Both the position numbers and the translations under genes were made by a program. Positions 50,109-58,204 of a stretch of DNA of 64,000 bases are shown in pieces. The stretch spans positions 43,522-107,521 of the forward strand of contig CAZNDO010000014.1 of the NCBI GenBank assembly GCA_964571855.1, written 5' to 3'. Origin of the DNA: CAYYFX01 sp964571855. Its GTDB lineage: Bacteria; ARS69. The notes under the pieces are model-generated. The model had not been told where the DNA came from. It saw only the letters and a list, made by a program, of their open reading frames with translations, and made no database searches. Within the stretch, counting starts at the first letter, position 1. Each line of letters starts with the position of its first letter.

Positions 50109-51986
50109 TCACGCCTGCCTCGATTCCCTCGGCACGAGCCGGTCGTCCTCCGTGAACGACACACGGACGTACGGCGCCACGTTTCCCGGCACGTCCGTGT
50201 CCGCCACGATTATCTGCAGGTCCTCTCCGAGCCGGTTCCCTACCTCGATCAGATACGAGTAGATGCTCTCAATCCGCTGTCGGTCGACTCCCTCCCGGCC
50301 GATGTTGCTACTCGGGCCGTCAATAATGAGCATGCCGGGAAGCCCCATCCTCTGCTCCAGTGATGTCTCGTGATGGGCCAGTGCATGCGCCACGTTCACG
50401 AGTACCTTCAAACCCAACGAGCCAAGGTCATCGAAGGAGCGCCCCCGCACGATCGGCAGGTACGTCGCCCGGTCAATGCGAGTCGCCTCCTCCTCCCCGA
50501 TCTCCGGCGCATGGAGTCTTTCCAAGATCCTGTCCAATCGCTGCTCGAGCCCAACGACCCGGCGCCACGCCTCGCCGCGGTCAGCCTCATCCGCCTCCAA
50601 CTGCGCCTCAAGCTCCTCTTGCCGCTGCTCAAGCGCGTTCATGTCTCGCATCGCAGCGTCTCGTCGCGTGAAGAGCCCGAGGTAGTCCTCGAGCCGTCGC
50701 ACCGTCTCCTCGAGTCGGGCTGCGTCTGCGGCACTGCTCGCGATCTGGTCCGCAGCATCTGACACGTACCGTGCCGTGTCCCGATTCAGGCGCCCTGCTA
50801 GTTCCTCCCGCAGGGCCTCGCCGCGGTCAATCTCTTCCTGACGCGCTGCGGCGTTCCGCGTGTGCGCACCCACCAACTCTTCTGTCTCCGCGATCTGTGC
50901 CTGCAGGCGGTCCTGTTCCTTGATGAGGTCTTCTCTCCGATACGTCGGTTGCGGCGCCTGGAGACAGAGGGCACACGTTTGTGTTGCCCCGCGAGCAGCG
51001 TCGACCTCTGCTCCGCAGCGCGGGCAGAGCTGAAACTCGTAGCCCAGAAGCAGACTATCGGCCACGATCGAGCGCGTTAGCCGGCTGCTCTGCGCCGACA
51101 GCTGTGCCCGAAGCTCTTCGAGCCGGCGCGCGGCCACCCCTTCGCGCTCCACTTGCGCCCGCAGGTCCGCGACGCGCTCGTCGAGCCGGACGATCTCGTC
51201 TCGGAGCCTCCTTGTCCCTGCCGACTCCGTCGCTCGTCTCGCCACGTCGGCGCCTGCAGCGCGCCTTTCAGCGAGCTCCGTCCGCGCCTCTGTAGCCCTT
51301 CGTTCGAGCTCTGCCCGATTCGCCCAAGGTGTGCTCACAAGAAGTCGATCGAGCGTCTCCCCATCCGCGCGCAAGGCGCGCAGCTGCCCCAGAGTACGAC
51401 GTAGTTCGTCCTGCAGCTCGGCGCGCCCCTCGCCGTAGAGGCCGTAGAGCACTTCAAACACGTACTTCCGCTTGATGTTCTTGAATGGGTCCGTGTGTCC
51501 AAGCACACTGGTATCGATCTCGTTCTGGGACAAGACGCAGTAATTGAGGTAGTCGCCGATGCCCAATGTCGTTGGTTCGCTTTCGGGCTGAGTCGGTGCC
51601 CGCGGCACTCGCAGCCTCGGCAGCCCGAGCGACTCAAGAAGCCACGTGCCGTACGTACGGTCCTCTCCGTGAGTGGCACGGTGCGCTGGGAATCGGCCGC
51701 CCATCGCCGCTCCGGAGACGTCCACCGGTGCTGTATCCGTTGTGGTCACCGGTCGTACGACGGAGAAACGTGCGTCTCCGATTGTGAGTCCGGCAGCGAT
51801 TGCGGACGTTGTGTCTCTCACTTCGGACTGAAACCTCGCCCATGAAGCTCCAAGCACCCCGCGACACATCCGGAGAAGAGTCGACTTGCCCGACGCTATG
51901 GGCCCCGTTATCACGTTCAACCCAGGTTGAAACGCGACGACTCGGCTGGTGCCCACGAGGCGAATCGTGTCGATGCGCAGCCTCAC
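50109..51986 (-). CDS. ABC-3C system ATPase, Rad50-like with DUF3732 C-terminus
   Basis: 625 aa from GTG 51986, overlapping the upstream stop (GTGA). Walker A is GPIASGKST at residues 28-36. About 120-470 is a long coiled coil interrupted at its tip by CPRCG...CALC (two CxxC, near residues 320-340), a zinc-hook/zinc-finger arrangement like Rad50. The distal part holds the Walker B-like GMLIIDGPSSN and a last segment LQIIVADTDVPGNVAPYVRV matching the DUF3732 ATPase family. In ABC-three-component systems this ATPase is thought to sense foreign DNA or RNA and license the effector. It is the last gene of the operon, coupled to the middle component. Confidence 0.85.
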   Translation of the reverse strand: MRLRIDTIRLVGTSRVVAFQPGLNVITGPIASGKSTLLRMCRGVLGASWARFQSEVRDTTSAIAAGLTIGDARFSVVRPVTTTDTAPVDVSGAAMGGRFPAHRATHGEDRTYGTWLLESLGLPRLRVPRAPTQPESEPTTLGIGDYLNYCVLSQNEIDTSVLGHTDPFKNIKRKYVFEVLYGLYGEGRAELQDELRRTLGQLRALRADGETLDRLLVSTPWANRAELERRATEARTELAERRAAGADVARRATESAGTRRLRDEIVRLDERVADLRAQVEREGVAARRLEELRAQLSAQSSRLTRSIVADSLLLGYEFQLCPRCGAEVDAARGATQTCALCLQAPQPTYRREDLIKEQDRLQAQIAETEELVGAHTRNAAARQEEIDRGEALREELAGRLNRDTARYVSDAADQIASSAADAARLEETVRRLEDYLGLFTRRDAAMRDMNALEQRQEELEAQLEADEADRGEAWRRVVGLEQRLDRILERLHAPEIGEEEATRIDRATYLPIVRGRSFDDLGSLGLKVLVNVAHALAHHETSLEQRMGLPGMLIIDGPSSNIGREGVDRQRIESIYSYLIEVGNRLGEDLQIIVADTDVPGNVAPYVRVSFTEDDRLVPRESRQA

Positions 51987-52501
51987 AGTCGTTGCCCCCA
52001 CGCGGCGGCCGTCACCTCTGGGAAGTGCTCGTACACGAAGTTCTTTAGCGATCTGCCGCTCAGATCGAAGTGACGCCTGAGAAGCACTGTCATCGCCTGC
52101 GTATCGGCCCACGGAGCCGTTGCCCCCACACTGCTGGCCAGCGCCCGGCCCTCGCCCGTCGTGCGGTACCCGATGCCATGGCGCGTTGGCACAGGGCGGA
52201 CAAGCCCGCGTCCGATGAGCCTGCCCAGGAGCGTGAAGTAGGCCGGATCCCAAGGTCCATAGCGGTAGCGGATCATTCGATTCTCAATGGCCGGCTGCTC
52301 GGAATCCGGGATAGGCCAAGCGACCCTTGGGCTTCGAATTCTCAGCGCTTCCTCGAAGTATCGAGGGTACCGCAAGAGAAAGTCGAGCTTCGCGAGCTTG
52401 GTCCGCCCTTCGAGTGACTTGGTGGGTCCCGTAAACGCGTTGATGAGCAGCAGCAAGCGCGCTTCTGCCTCCGGGGTCGGCTGGAACAACTCCAGCTTCA
52501 T
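51983..52501 (-). CDS. ABC-3C system middle component
   Basis: 172 aa from ATG 52501, which overlaps the stop of the nuclease gene (ATGA); a longer TTG start is less likely. The sequence runs as a small helical/winged-helix protein: AEARLLLLINAFTGPTKSLE, RTKLAKLDFLLRYPRYFEEAL, RYRYGPWDPAYFTLLGRLIGRG, YRTTGEGRALA. This agrees with the middle component (MC) of ABC-3C systems by size, by the RTKLAKLDFLLRYP motif and by its fixed place between effector and ATPase. It probably links ATPase and effector. Confidence 0.7.
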   Translation of the reverse strand: MKLELFQPTPEAEARLLLLINAFTGPTKSLEGRTKLAKLDFLLRYPRYFEEALRIRSPRVAWPIPDSEQPAIENRMIRYRYGPWDPAYFTLLGRLIGRGLVRPVPTRHGIGYRTTGEGRALASSVGATAPWADTQAMTVLLRRHFDLSGRSLKNFVYEHFPEVTAAAWGQRL

Positions 52502-53688
52502 GGCGGCACCCCCCAAGTGATTTCACACTTGTCACTTAGATCGCACGCTTCGCCAAGGAGGAGCATCGGGTCCTGATCAAAGAGGCGATTCGCGTCGATC
52601 ACTGCCGCCTCTCGTGAGAACACATCGAGGGTGGCGGGCCAGATTCGACGGGCTGGCTCCGAGAGCGCCCCCGCGCGTGCTTCTTCACCATGCACGCGGA
52701 TCTTCAGTCGCTCTCGCAAGTCACCCAGCATCTCCTCTTGCCCACCTGCCGCAAGCAGTTCCGTGGACCTCAGAGCCGCGTTGGCCCGCAGACTCTTCGC
52801 ATCTTCCACGACTGCCGCTGTAGCGCCGCCTGCCAGTAGCTTGATCTCAAGCGTACTGGGTGTTGATCGTTCGGGGCCCACCAATCTGCGTAGGAGCGGG
52901 CGACTCCCTACGGCGAAGTCAGGTACTAGCTCCCGCAGCCGATCAGCGTCCAGCCGCTTCGCGGCAATGCGAGCTCGGATCTCTTCATCGCGTGAGGGAA
53001 CGTTGATCACCCACTCTGGGAAGGGGAAGCCGCGCGTGGCCATCATCGCGTCGTGAATCGCAGTGCGCAGCGTCTCAAGCACGCGCTCGATGTCCTGCGA
53101 CCTCGCCCGAGGAGCCAAGCCCGCGAGGTAGCTACGCGTGACGTCACGAATCGTCTCGCGAGACGGCAGACGCGCGCGCACGACAACTCGATCAAGGAAC
53201 TCACCACACTGCGCCTCCGAGATCCCGAGCTTCGCGACCACGAGCGGCACACAGTCGCCTCGCTCCCCTCTGGCCAGCTTCTCAAGCGGGTCGCCTCGCT
53301 TGATGGCACCCTCAAGGTGACACTCCAGAGTGTACGTAAGACCCGGGGAATCTCTGCTCAGGGCCTCGTAAGTTCGAAGCAGGGACCTTAGGGCGCCTGA
53401 TGCCGATAGAAGATCGCTTAGCGTCCAAGGCCCGCGCGCGAGGTCGCGCGTCTTCACCTGGATGAAGCGCCAACTGTCGGCGGTCTTCACCGCGATGTCC
53501 TCGTAGTGCTCCAGGAATACGGCTCGGATCGTCTCCCCCACCAGGCAGTCGATACAGAGCGGGACGGCGACCAGCGCCTGGTACGAGAATCGTTCGAATA
53601 CATCCGACCCAGTGTCATCGGGCCCAGCCGTCGTGAGCGGGGTGTCCTCGCCGTCGGTCATCGCCAGCAGCTCTCGACCTGACCGCAT
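52498..53688 (-). CDS. ABC-3C effector: DUF4297/Cap4-type nuclease with C-terminal ABC-3C domain
   Basis: 396 aa from ATG 53688 (ggagacggga upstream). Residues 30-200 match the DUF4297 dsDNA endonuclease domain also found in Cap4: FSYQALVAVPLCIDCLVGE, then FLEHYEDIAVKTADSW (Glu60, Asp64) and FIQVKTRDL (Gln77, Lys79), a PD-(D/E)xK-like core with Q-x-K. The rest (about 220-396) is helical and ends LMLLGEACDLSDKCEITWG, consistent with the C-terminal domain that connects effectors to the ABC-3C machinery. It should degrade DNA when the complex is activated, protecting the population from phage or plasmids. It overlaps the middle component gene. Confidence 0.8.
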   Translation of the reverse strand: MRSGRELLAMTDGEDTPLTTAGPDDTGSDVFERFSYQALVAVPLCIDCLVGETIRAVFLEHYEDIAVKTADSWRFIQVKTRDLARGPWTLSDLLSASGALRSLLRTYEALSRDSPGLTYTLECHLEGAIKRGDPLEKLARGERGDCVPLVVAKLGISEAQCGEFLDRVVVRARLPSRETIRDVTRSYLAGLAPRARSQDIERVLETLRTAIHDAMMATRGFPFPEWVINVPSRDEEIRARIAAKRLDADRLRELVPDFAVGSRPLLRRLVGPERSTPSTLEIKLLAGGATAAVVEDAKSLRANAALRSTELLAAGGQEEMLGDLRERLKIRVHGEEARAGALSEPARRIWPATLDVFSREAAVIDANRLFDQDPMLLLGEACDLSDKCEITWGVPP

Positions 53689-53742
53689 TCCCGTCTCCAG
53701 GCCGCCGCTGGTCCCCGATCGAGCGCACTTGCAGTCAGGGCG

Positions 53743-54849
53743 CTACCCTCCCCTCTTCGAATCGCCCGACTCCCGGTCGCCCTCAGGCAAGCTCAGGATT
53801 GGTCTACCGGTCAAGTTGATGAACTGAAGTCGCGGGGCAACGGCTGCAATAGACTCGATCTGCTCCTGGGCATCGCGGCGCTCAGCGCTATCCGCCGCGT
53901 CCTCTTCCGGGGGCTCCGCCCGCAGGTCGATGTTGTATCCGTGGTCGATACGATTGGCGATCTGGTTCAACGCCCGGCGAAGCTCGGTGCGGAGTTCGTT
54001 CCGTCTCCCCTTGTCGCGCTCCTTGCCGAAGCGTTCGACGAGCTCGTCTATCAGCGTCCCGATCCCGCGCCCCATGTGGTCATTCGCATGCGAGTCGACT
54101 CCGCCCAAGGACTCGTCGGACAGCCCCTGCTCCCTCAGCTCTTGGCGAAGTCGTCTGATCTCAAGCAGCTGCTTGTAGAGCGACACGACGCGTTCGACTG
54201 CCACCGCGATACAGGCAGCGACTTTCGGCGCGACCTCGACGAAGACGCTGAAGTCCGACGAGGAGATCGTCCGAACCGTAAAGTCGGGGCGCGCACCCGT
54301 CGCAAGCTCCGCCAACGGAGCGAACATCTTCTGGAGCTTCTCGAGTTCCTGCCCGAGCTGCGGGAGTTGGTTCTCGACGGCTGCGCGGGGTACGAGGACG
54401 CCGAGTTCGCACGCTCCCGGCTCAAGCTCTTCCGCTCCGACGTTCAGGCTAGCCAGTCCCTGCAGGAGCTGGTCGATGGCCTGGCTCACTCGCTGGACCG
54501 CCTCGAAGATCTTCTGGATCTCCTCATTTGCCGTCGCAGGCGTGATCTGATTTCGGGCGAAAATCTCTTCGATACGTACCCGTAGGCCGTTGCCGAGGAG
54601 CGGGCTTACGCCGAGCTGATCGAGGGTTTGCCGCCAAGTCGGTGAGAAGCCGTTTGACGGCGCCCCCATCAGAGCCTCGTCGATCTGCTGACGGAACTGG
54701 CTCACTTGCTGCTGGAACTGCGGCGCTGCCGGCTGATTGACTTGGCTCTGGAGAGCGGTGTGCAGTTGCTGCAGCAAAGAGATGGCCTTGGTCGACCTGA
54801 AGTCCGCCTTGACGGCCTTGGCGATCGCATGAAGACGCTCGGCGTTCAC
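53743..54849 (-). CDS. Unknown 368-aa coiled-coil-rich protein in the defence operon
   Basis: GTG start at 54849, directly after the TGA of the upstream gene. Almost wholly helical and Gln/Glu-rich: an N-terminal part HAIAKAVKADFRSTKAISLL, long amphipathic helices with FQQQVSQFRQQIDEAL and LGQELEKLQKMFAPL, a hydrophobic ISSSDFSVFVEVAPKVAACI stretch, and an acidic tail ending in GGRES-type polar residues. No nucleotide-binding, catalytic or DNA-binding motif is apparent. It may be a structural or regulatory partner of its neighbour. The gap to the ABC-3C nuclease gene is 54 bases, so it is plausibly co-transcribed. I do not recognise the family. Confidence 0.75.
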   Translation of the reverse strand: MNAERLHAIAKAVKADFRSTKAISLLQQLHTALQSQVNQPAAPQFQQQVSQFRQQIDEALMGAPSNGFSPTWRQTLDQLGVSPLLGNGLRVRIEEIFARNQITPATANEEIQKIFEAVQRVSQAIDQLLQGLASLNVGAEELEPGACELGVLVPRAAVENQLPQLGQELEKLQKMFAPLAELATGARPDFTVRTISSSDFSVFVEVAPKVAACIAVAVERVVSLYKQLLEIRRLRQELREQGLSDESLGGVDSHANDHMGRGIGTLIDELVERFGKERDKGRRNELRTELRRALNQIANRIDHGYNIDLRAEPPEEDAADSAERRDAQEQIESIAAVAPRLQFINLTGRPILSLPEGDRESGDSKRGG

Positions 54850-55461
54850 TCAATGACTCCGCGTCGCGAGCTGCGCGAACATCTGCGCGAACGCGGCGGC
54901 CTCGCCCTGCAAGAGCGGCAGCAGAGCGGCGTCCGGCGCTGGCTCCGCGAAGAGCTTCCCCCTCGCGACGTCTAGCACCGCGTAGCGGACTCTCGATGAG
55001 CGACCGAGCGCGTCCCACAGGAGGAGGCGAGCGGCGTCGACGCGGAGCTTCGCGAGCGGCACGTTCTTGAAGTAGAGCTTGAGTAGGTGCTTCTGGCCGT
55101 CGATGCTCAGCCCCAGTTCCGGGTTCACCGAGACAGTCGTGCCTCCAGCCGTCCACTCCCCCCGCGGGGGAGCGAACCACGCGAGCCTCTTTCGGCCCAG
55201 GAACCTCTTGTATCCGCGGAGGCCTTCCTGATACCTCCCGAGCTTCTTCTTGTCAGCGAGTCGCGCCAGGACTCCGTCCAGCAGGGCGCGATCCTCGGAG
55301 CCGCTGGCGTGAAAATCCACGATCGCGTCCCGCAGCCGCTTCCAGAAATCGGCCTGCACGTCATAGTCGCCCTTGTCCCTGAAACGCCGGACGACGGTCA
55401 GCTTGGGAGATCCGGACGTCGAGATGAAATCGAGAAAATAGGTCAGCGAGACCTTGTCCAT
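54850..55461 (-). CDS. Unknown 203-aa protein, first gene of the defence operon
   Basis: ATG at 55461. The order MDKVSLTYFLDFISTSGSPK, VVRRFRD, YKRFLGRKRLAWFAPP, VNPELGLSIDG and HLLKLYFKN is characteristic, and I believe it belongs to a widespread but uncharacterised family. The NPELGLSIDG...LKLYFK segment (about residues 112-133) has an acid-acid-Lys arrangement after two strands, as in PD-(D/E)xK nucleases, but this is a guess. It opens the five-gene operon; the next gene begins without any gap. A promoter with a perfect TTGACA lies just upstream. Confidence 0.75.
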   Translation of the reverse strand: MDKVSLTYFLDFISTSGSPKLTVVRRFRDKGDYDVQADFWKRLRDAIVDFHASGSEDRALLDGVLARLADKKKLGRYQEGLRGYKRFLGRKRLAWFAPPRGEWTAGGTTVSVNPELGLSIDGQKHLLKLYFKNVPLAKLRVDAARLLLWDALGRSSRVRYAVLDVARGKLFAEPAPDAALLPLLQGEAAAFAQMFAQLATRSH

Positions 55462-55471
55462 AGTGTGACCC

Positions 55472-55501
55472 GGTATCGCGCGGACCGTGGTGGCCTGTCA
55501 A
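55472..55501 (-). promoter_or_regulatory. Candidate promoter of the defence operon
   Basis: TTGACA (55501-55496), 18-bp spacer, GATACC (55477-55472) on the minus strand. The start would fall within a few bases of ATG 55461, giving an almost leaderless message for the whole five-gene operon. Confidence 0.4.
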
Positions 55502-55753
55502 GCAAGGAGTTATCCGGGGCACGGCATCGCTGGTCCCGCGCCCTTCCTTGCCCCACCGACGTGCGTTGGACCCGCAACCGCGAGGGTAAGCCGCCGCCCG
55601 AAGGCAAGCCGGAACGCGATGGCGACGAGGGACGCACCGCGTGAGGCGCCCCTGGCTGAAGTCCATTGTGTGGCGCGCTCTCGACTCTTCGACCCGGCAC
55701 CCGCTGCTCACCGCGGCCGGGTCGGCCGCGAGCCCCCCCGATGGCGCCGAACT

Positions 55754-55777
55754 CCAGTGACTAGCCCAGTGACTAGC
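55754..55777. repeat. Tandem 12-bp direct repeat near the island att site
   Basis: ccagtgactagc occurs twice without gap (55754-55765 and 55766-55777), 55 bases inside the island from the right att repeat. On the minus strand it reads GCTAGTCACTGG, close to the arm-type sites of lambda-like integrases (AGTCACTAT). No integrase gene remains. Confidence 0.5.
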
Positions 55778-55831
55778 CAAAACGCCACTTCACAGAACTC
55801 GCCTCTAGGGCTACTCTACGGCCTCCAGAAG

Positions 55832-55875
55832 GGTGGGCGAAGAGGGATTCGAACCCCCGACCCCCTGCGTGTAAG
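55832..55875 (-). repeat. att repeat: 3' half of intact tRNA-Val, right end of island
   Basis: Identical over 44 bp to 48148-48191. The outer side (55831) is G where the left copy has T, so no CCA is encoded here: the 3' end reads CCC. Confidence 0.85.
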
Positions 55876-55908
55876 GCAGGTGCTCTGAACCGGCTGAGCT
55901 ATTCGCCC
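55834..55908 (-). tRNA. tRNA-Val (anticodon TAC), hybrid 3' end
   Basis: A complete cloverleaf: acceptor GGGCGAA pairs with TTCGCCC, D arm TAGCTCAGCCGGTTCAGAGC, anticodon stem CCTGC / GCAGG around loop CTTACAC (anticodon TAC), T arm TCGGGGGTTCGAATCCCTC, discriminator A. The 3' CCA is not encoded, unlike in tRNA-Asp and in the displaced fragment at 48147. Bases 3' of the anticodon are supplied by the integrated island. Confidence 0.95.
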
Positions 55909-55998
55909 CGTGGGAACGGTCCAGCCCCGGAACGGTAGCACTCCGTTGCTCCGGAAGGAACCCGAGTCCGGACCGGACCGGCCCGCGGATCCCGCAAC

Positions 55999-56027
55999 TT
56001 GATCCGCCGACGATCCGGGCGTAGCTT
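55999..56027 (+). promoter_or_regulatory. Candidate promoter of the secreted 683-aa protein gene
   Basis: TTGATC (55999-56004), 17-bp spacer, TAGCTT (56022-56027), about 55 bases before ATG 56083. Confidence 0.4.
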
Positions 56028-56082
56028 CCGGGCGTTCGCCTACTGGTTCGCCCCGCCCTCGGGCGTGAACGGGAGAGCCACC

Positions 56083-58134
56083 ATGGCGCCGCTCCTGCGC
56101 GCGTCGGTCGGCCTCTGGCTCTTGACCGCCGGGCTCGGGGGCACCGCCTCCGGCGCCGTGCCGTTGCAGGAGCTGGCGGGCGCGTGGGCGCGGTACACGG
56201 TTGTCGCGGATCCCTCCCACCTTCCCCGCATCGACACCATCGTCGTCTCCACACCGGGCCTCGTGCCGACGCCGGACGGCGATGCGCTGTGGTTCCGCCT
56301 GGAGGCCCTCCGGCAGGGCGAACCGGTGTTCGCGATCGCGCTGCTCGCATCCGACATGGCGTTCCTGGAGGGGGGAGGGCCGCCGCTCGTCCACCGGTAT
56401 GTCCTGTTCCCGGCGAAGGGCGGCCCCCTGGAGTACGTCGACGCCGCGACGGGCCGGGCGCGCCTGCCCCGATTCGGCCTGTTCACGGGGCTCCTTCCGC
56501 GCGCCTCCCCGGGGAGCGGGTCGCCGCTTCCGCGTCTCGAGGAGTTCCTCGGGCGCCCGCTGATCCTCGATCGCGCCGCCCCGACCGGTGCGAAGATGCT
56601 GCCGGACCCGGGGGGATGGCGCACGTTGTCGCTGGACGACCGGGTCCTGATCGCATCGAGCCGCCACTTCCGCGACGACGGGACGGGAAGGGAGTGGGAC
56701 GCGCAGCGCGTCCCGCCGCAGTTCGGCGACTACCGCTACGTCCCGCTGGAGCCTGCCGACTACCACGAGATGATGGAGGCGGGCTTCAACCTGTTCCGCC
56801 TGCCCATCGAGCACCTCGACCACGTGCTGTCCGAGCCCGTGTTCTTCATGCTGTACGATGGCACCCCCGCGGTTCCGGACCTCCTCTACCGCAGCAACTA
56901 CTACGGGTGCGTCCAGTTCATGGACGAACCCGAGATCCAGGTGCTGAACCAGCCCGACTTCGCCGACGTCACGGTCCCGGAAGTGGCCGCGCAGCGGATC
57001 ACGGACTACACGGCGGAAGTGCTCGAGGGGGCGTCGGAGTACGGCAGTCGCTACCTCGCCGAGCTGCTCGCCAGGGAGGGCTGGGAACTCGGTCCCCACG
57101 TCGACGTCACGGAGCCCTGGATCCCGAGCTGGATCGCGTACGTGGGCACCGGCTGGTACCAGATGGAGGCCGGCGTGCGGGCCCTCATCCACGAGTGCCG
57201 GATCGTCCCCGGAGACGGCTCGGCCAGCACGCTGCAGCGCTTCAACGTGGACTTCCCCGCCCAGGCGGAGCCATGGATCCGCTTCGAGCTGGGCATGGTC
57301 ACGGGCGCCGCGGCCTGCCAAGGCGGCGAGTGGGGCGTCTCCGTGTTCGGCCAGATGGAAGAGGCCGCGTCGTACCTCCTCTTCCCCATGGCCTACGAGC
57401 GCGGTGCGCGCTTCTTCTGGCTGTGGACGTCGGACTACAGCCACCATGTCCCCCACGAGCGCCAGCTCGCGATCGTCCGGCACTTCCGCGAGTGGCTGGG
57501 GACGGAGCCGGGATTCCGCCCGCGGCAGTCCCGCCCGCTGGTGGCGATCACGCTGCCGTGGGGCTACACCTGCGATCGCTCGAACTTCAAGGGCGACGAC
57601 CCGGGCTTCCTGTGGTGGCGATCCCAGATCCGGCTCGACGGGACGAATCCGTCCGGCACACAGCATCGCAACGTGCTGGCCGCGGTCTACCGCACGTTCC
57701 TCGAGCGGATCGATGCCGGGGAGGAGGTGGACCTGGTGTACGAGGGACCCGGACCGGGCTTCCCGGGCGGCGGCTATGCGGAGGTGTACCACGTGCGCCT
57801 GACCGGGCTCGTGGAGGTCGGCGCCACGGGCGTGCGGACGGTCGCCCCGGTCGCGGCGGCGGCGCCGCTCGCGGCGCGGCCGAATCCGTTCCGAACGTGG
57901 ACCGACCTGGGGCTGGAGGGCTCCCGCTCGGCACCGGAGCGCGTGGCCATCTTCGATGCGGGAGGACGCCTGGTGCGCACCCTGCGGCCGGGAACGCAGC
58001 TCCCCGGGGCAGCCCACGACCTCCTCTGGGACGGGTGCGACGACGCGGGACGGCAGGTTCCCTCGGGGGTCTACTTCGCGCGCGCGCTCGTGGAGGGAGC
58101 GGAGGCGAACCGGAAGATCGTACGCCTCCGTTAG
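56083..58134 (+). CDS. Large secreted protein with C-terminal FlgD-like domain, function unknown
   Basis: 683 aa from ATG 56083 with gggagagcc upstream. The signal peptide ends near GTASGAVPL. The main body (to about residue 600) is unlike any family I know, with motifs such as YHEMMEAGFNLFRLPIEHLD, LIHECRIVPGDG and RFFWLWTSDYSHHVPHERQL. The last resembles the TIM-barrel ends of glycoside hydrolases, and YRSNYYGCVQFMDEPEIQV places an acidic pair where such enzymes keep catalytic residues. The C-terminal 85 residues (AARPNPFRTWTDLGLEGS...GVYFARALVEG) form the shared sorting/FlgD-like domain. It may be a secreted polysaccharide-acting enzyme. Confidence 0.7.
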   Translation: MAPLLRASVGLWLLTAGLGGTASGAVPLQELAGAWARYTVVADPSHLPRIDTIVVSTPGLVPTPDGDALWFRLEALRQGEPVFAIALLASDMAFLEGGGPPLVHRYVLFPAKGGPLEYVDAATGRARLPRFGLFTGLLPRASPGSGSPLPRLEEFLGRPLILDRAAPTGAKMLPDPGGWRTLSLDDRVLIASSRHFRDDGTGREWDAQRVPPQFGDYRYVPLEPADYHEMMEAGFNLFRLPIEHLDHVLSEPVFFMLYDGTPAVPDLLYRSNYYGCVQFMDEPEIQVLNQPDFADVTVPEVAAQRITDYTAEVLEGASEYGSRYLAELLAREGWELGPHVDVTEPWIPSWIAYVGTGWYQMEAGVRALIHECRIVPGDGSASTLQRFNVDFPAQAEPWIRFELGMVTGAAACQGGEWGVSVFGQMEEAASYLLFPMAYERGARFFWLWTSDYSHHVPHERQLAIVRHFREWLGTEPGFRPRQSRPLVAITLPWGYTCDRSNFKGDDPGFLWWRSQIRLDGTNPSGTQHRNVLAAVYRTFLERIDAGEEVDLVYEGPGPGFPGGGYAEVYHVRLTGLVEVGATGVRTVAPVAAAAPLAARPNPFRTWTDLGLEGSRSAPERVAIFDAGGRLVRTLRPGTQLPGAAHDLLWDGCDDAGRQVPSGVYFARALVEGAEANRKIVRLR

Positions 58135-58204
58135 CATGGGTCGCGACGGGGACGGGTGGCGAGGCAGGGAACGTCACCGCCGGCACCTGGCTCGCGCGTG
58201 CATC

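Larger units (their letters stand above)
48148..55875. mobile_element. Genomic island in tRNA-Val carrying an ABC-3C defence operon
   Basis: 7.7 kb lie between two identical 44-bp copies of the tRNA-Val 3' half. The intact tRNA at the right end reads CCC instead of CCA after its discriminator, so its 3' part appears to come from the element's attP; the left fragment retains the original encoded CCA. The cargo is an IS3-family element and a five-gene minus-strand operon (two unknown proteins plus the three ABC-3C components). No integrase is left, so the element is probably a fixed remnant or mobilised in trans. Codon use in the operon is less extremely GC-rich than in flanking genes. Confidence 0.85.

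Noticed and set aside
55754..55777. CRISPR-like repeat
   Set aside because: Only two directly adjoining 12-mers with no spacers; no cas genes nearby.
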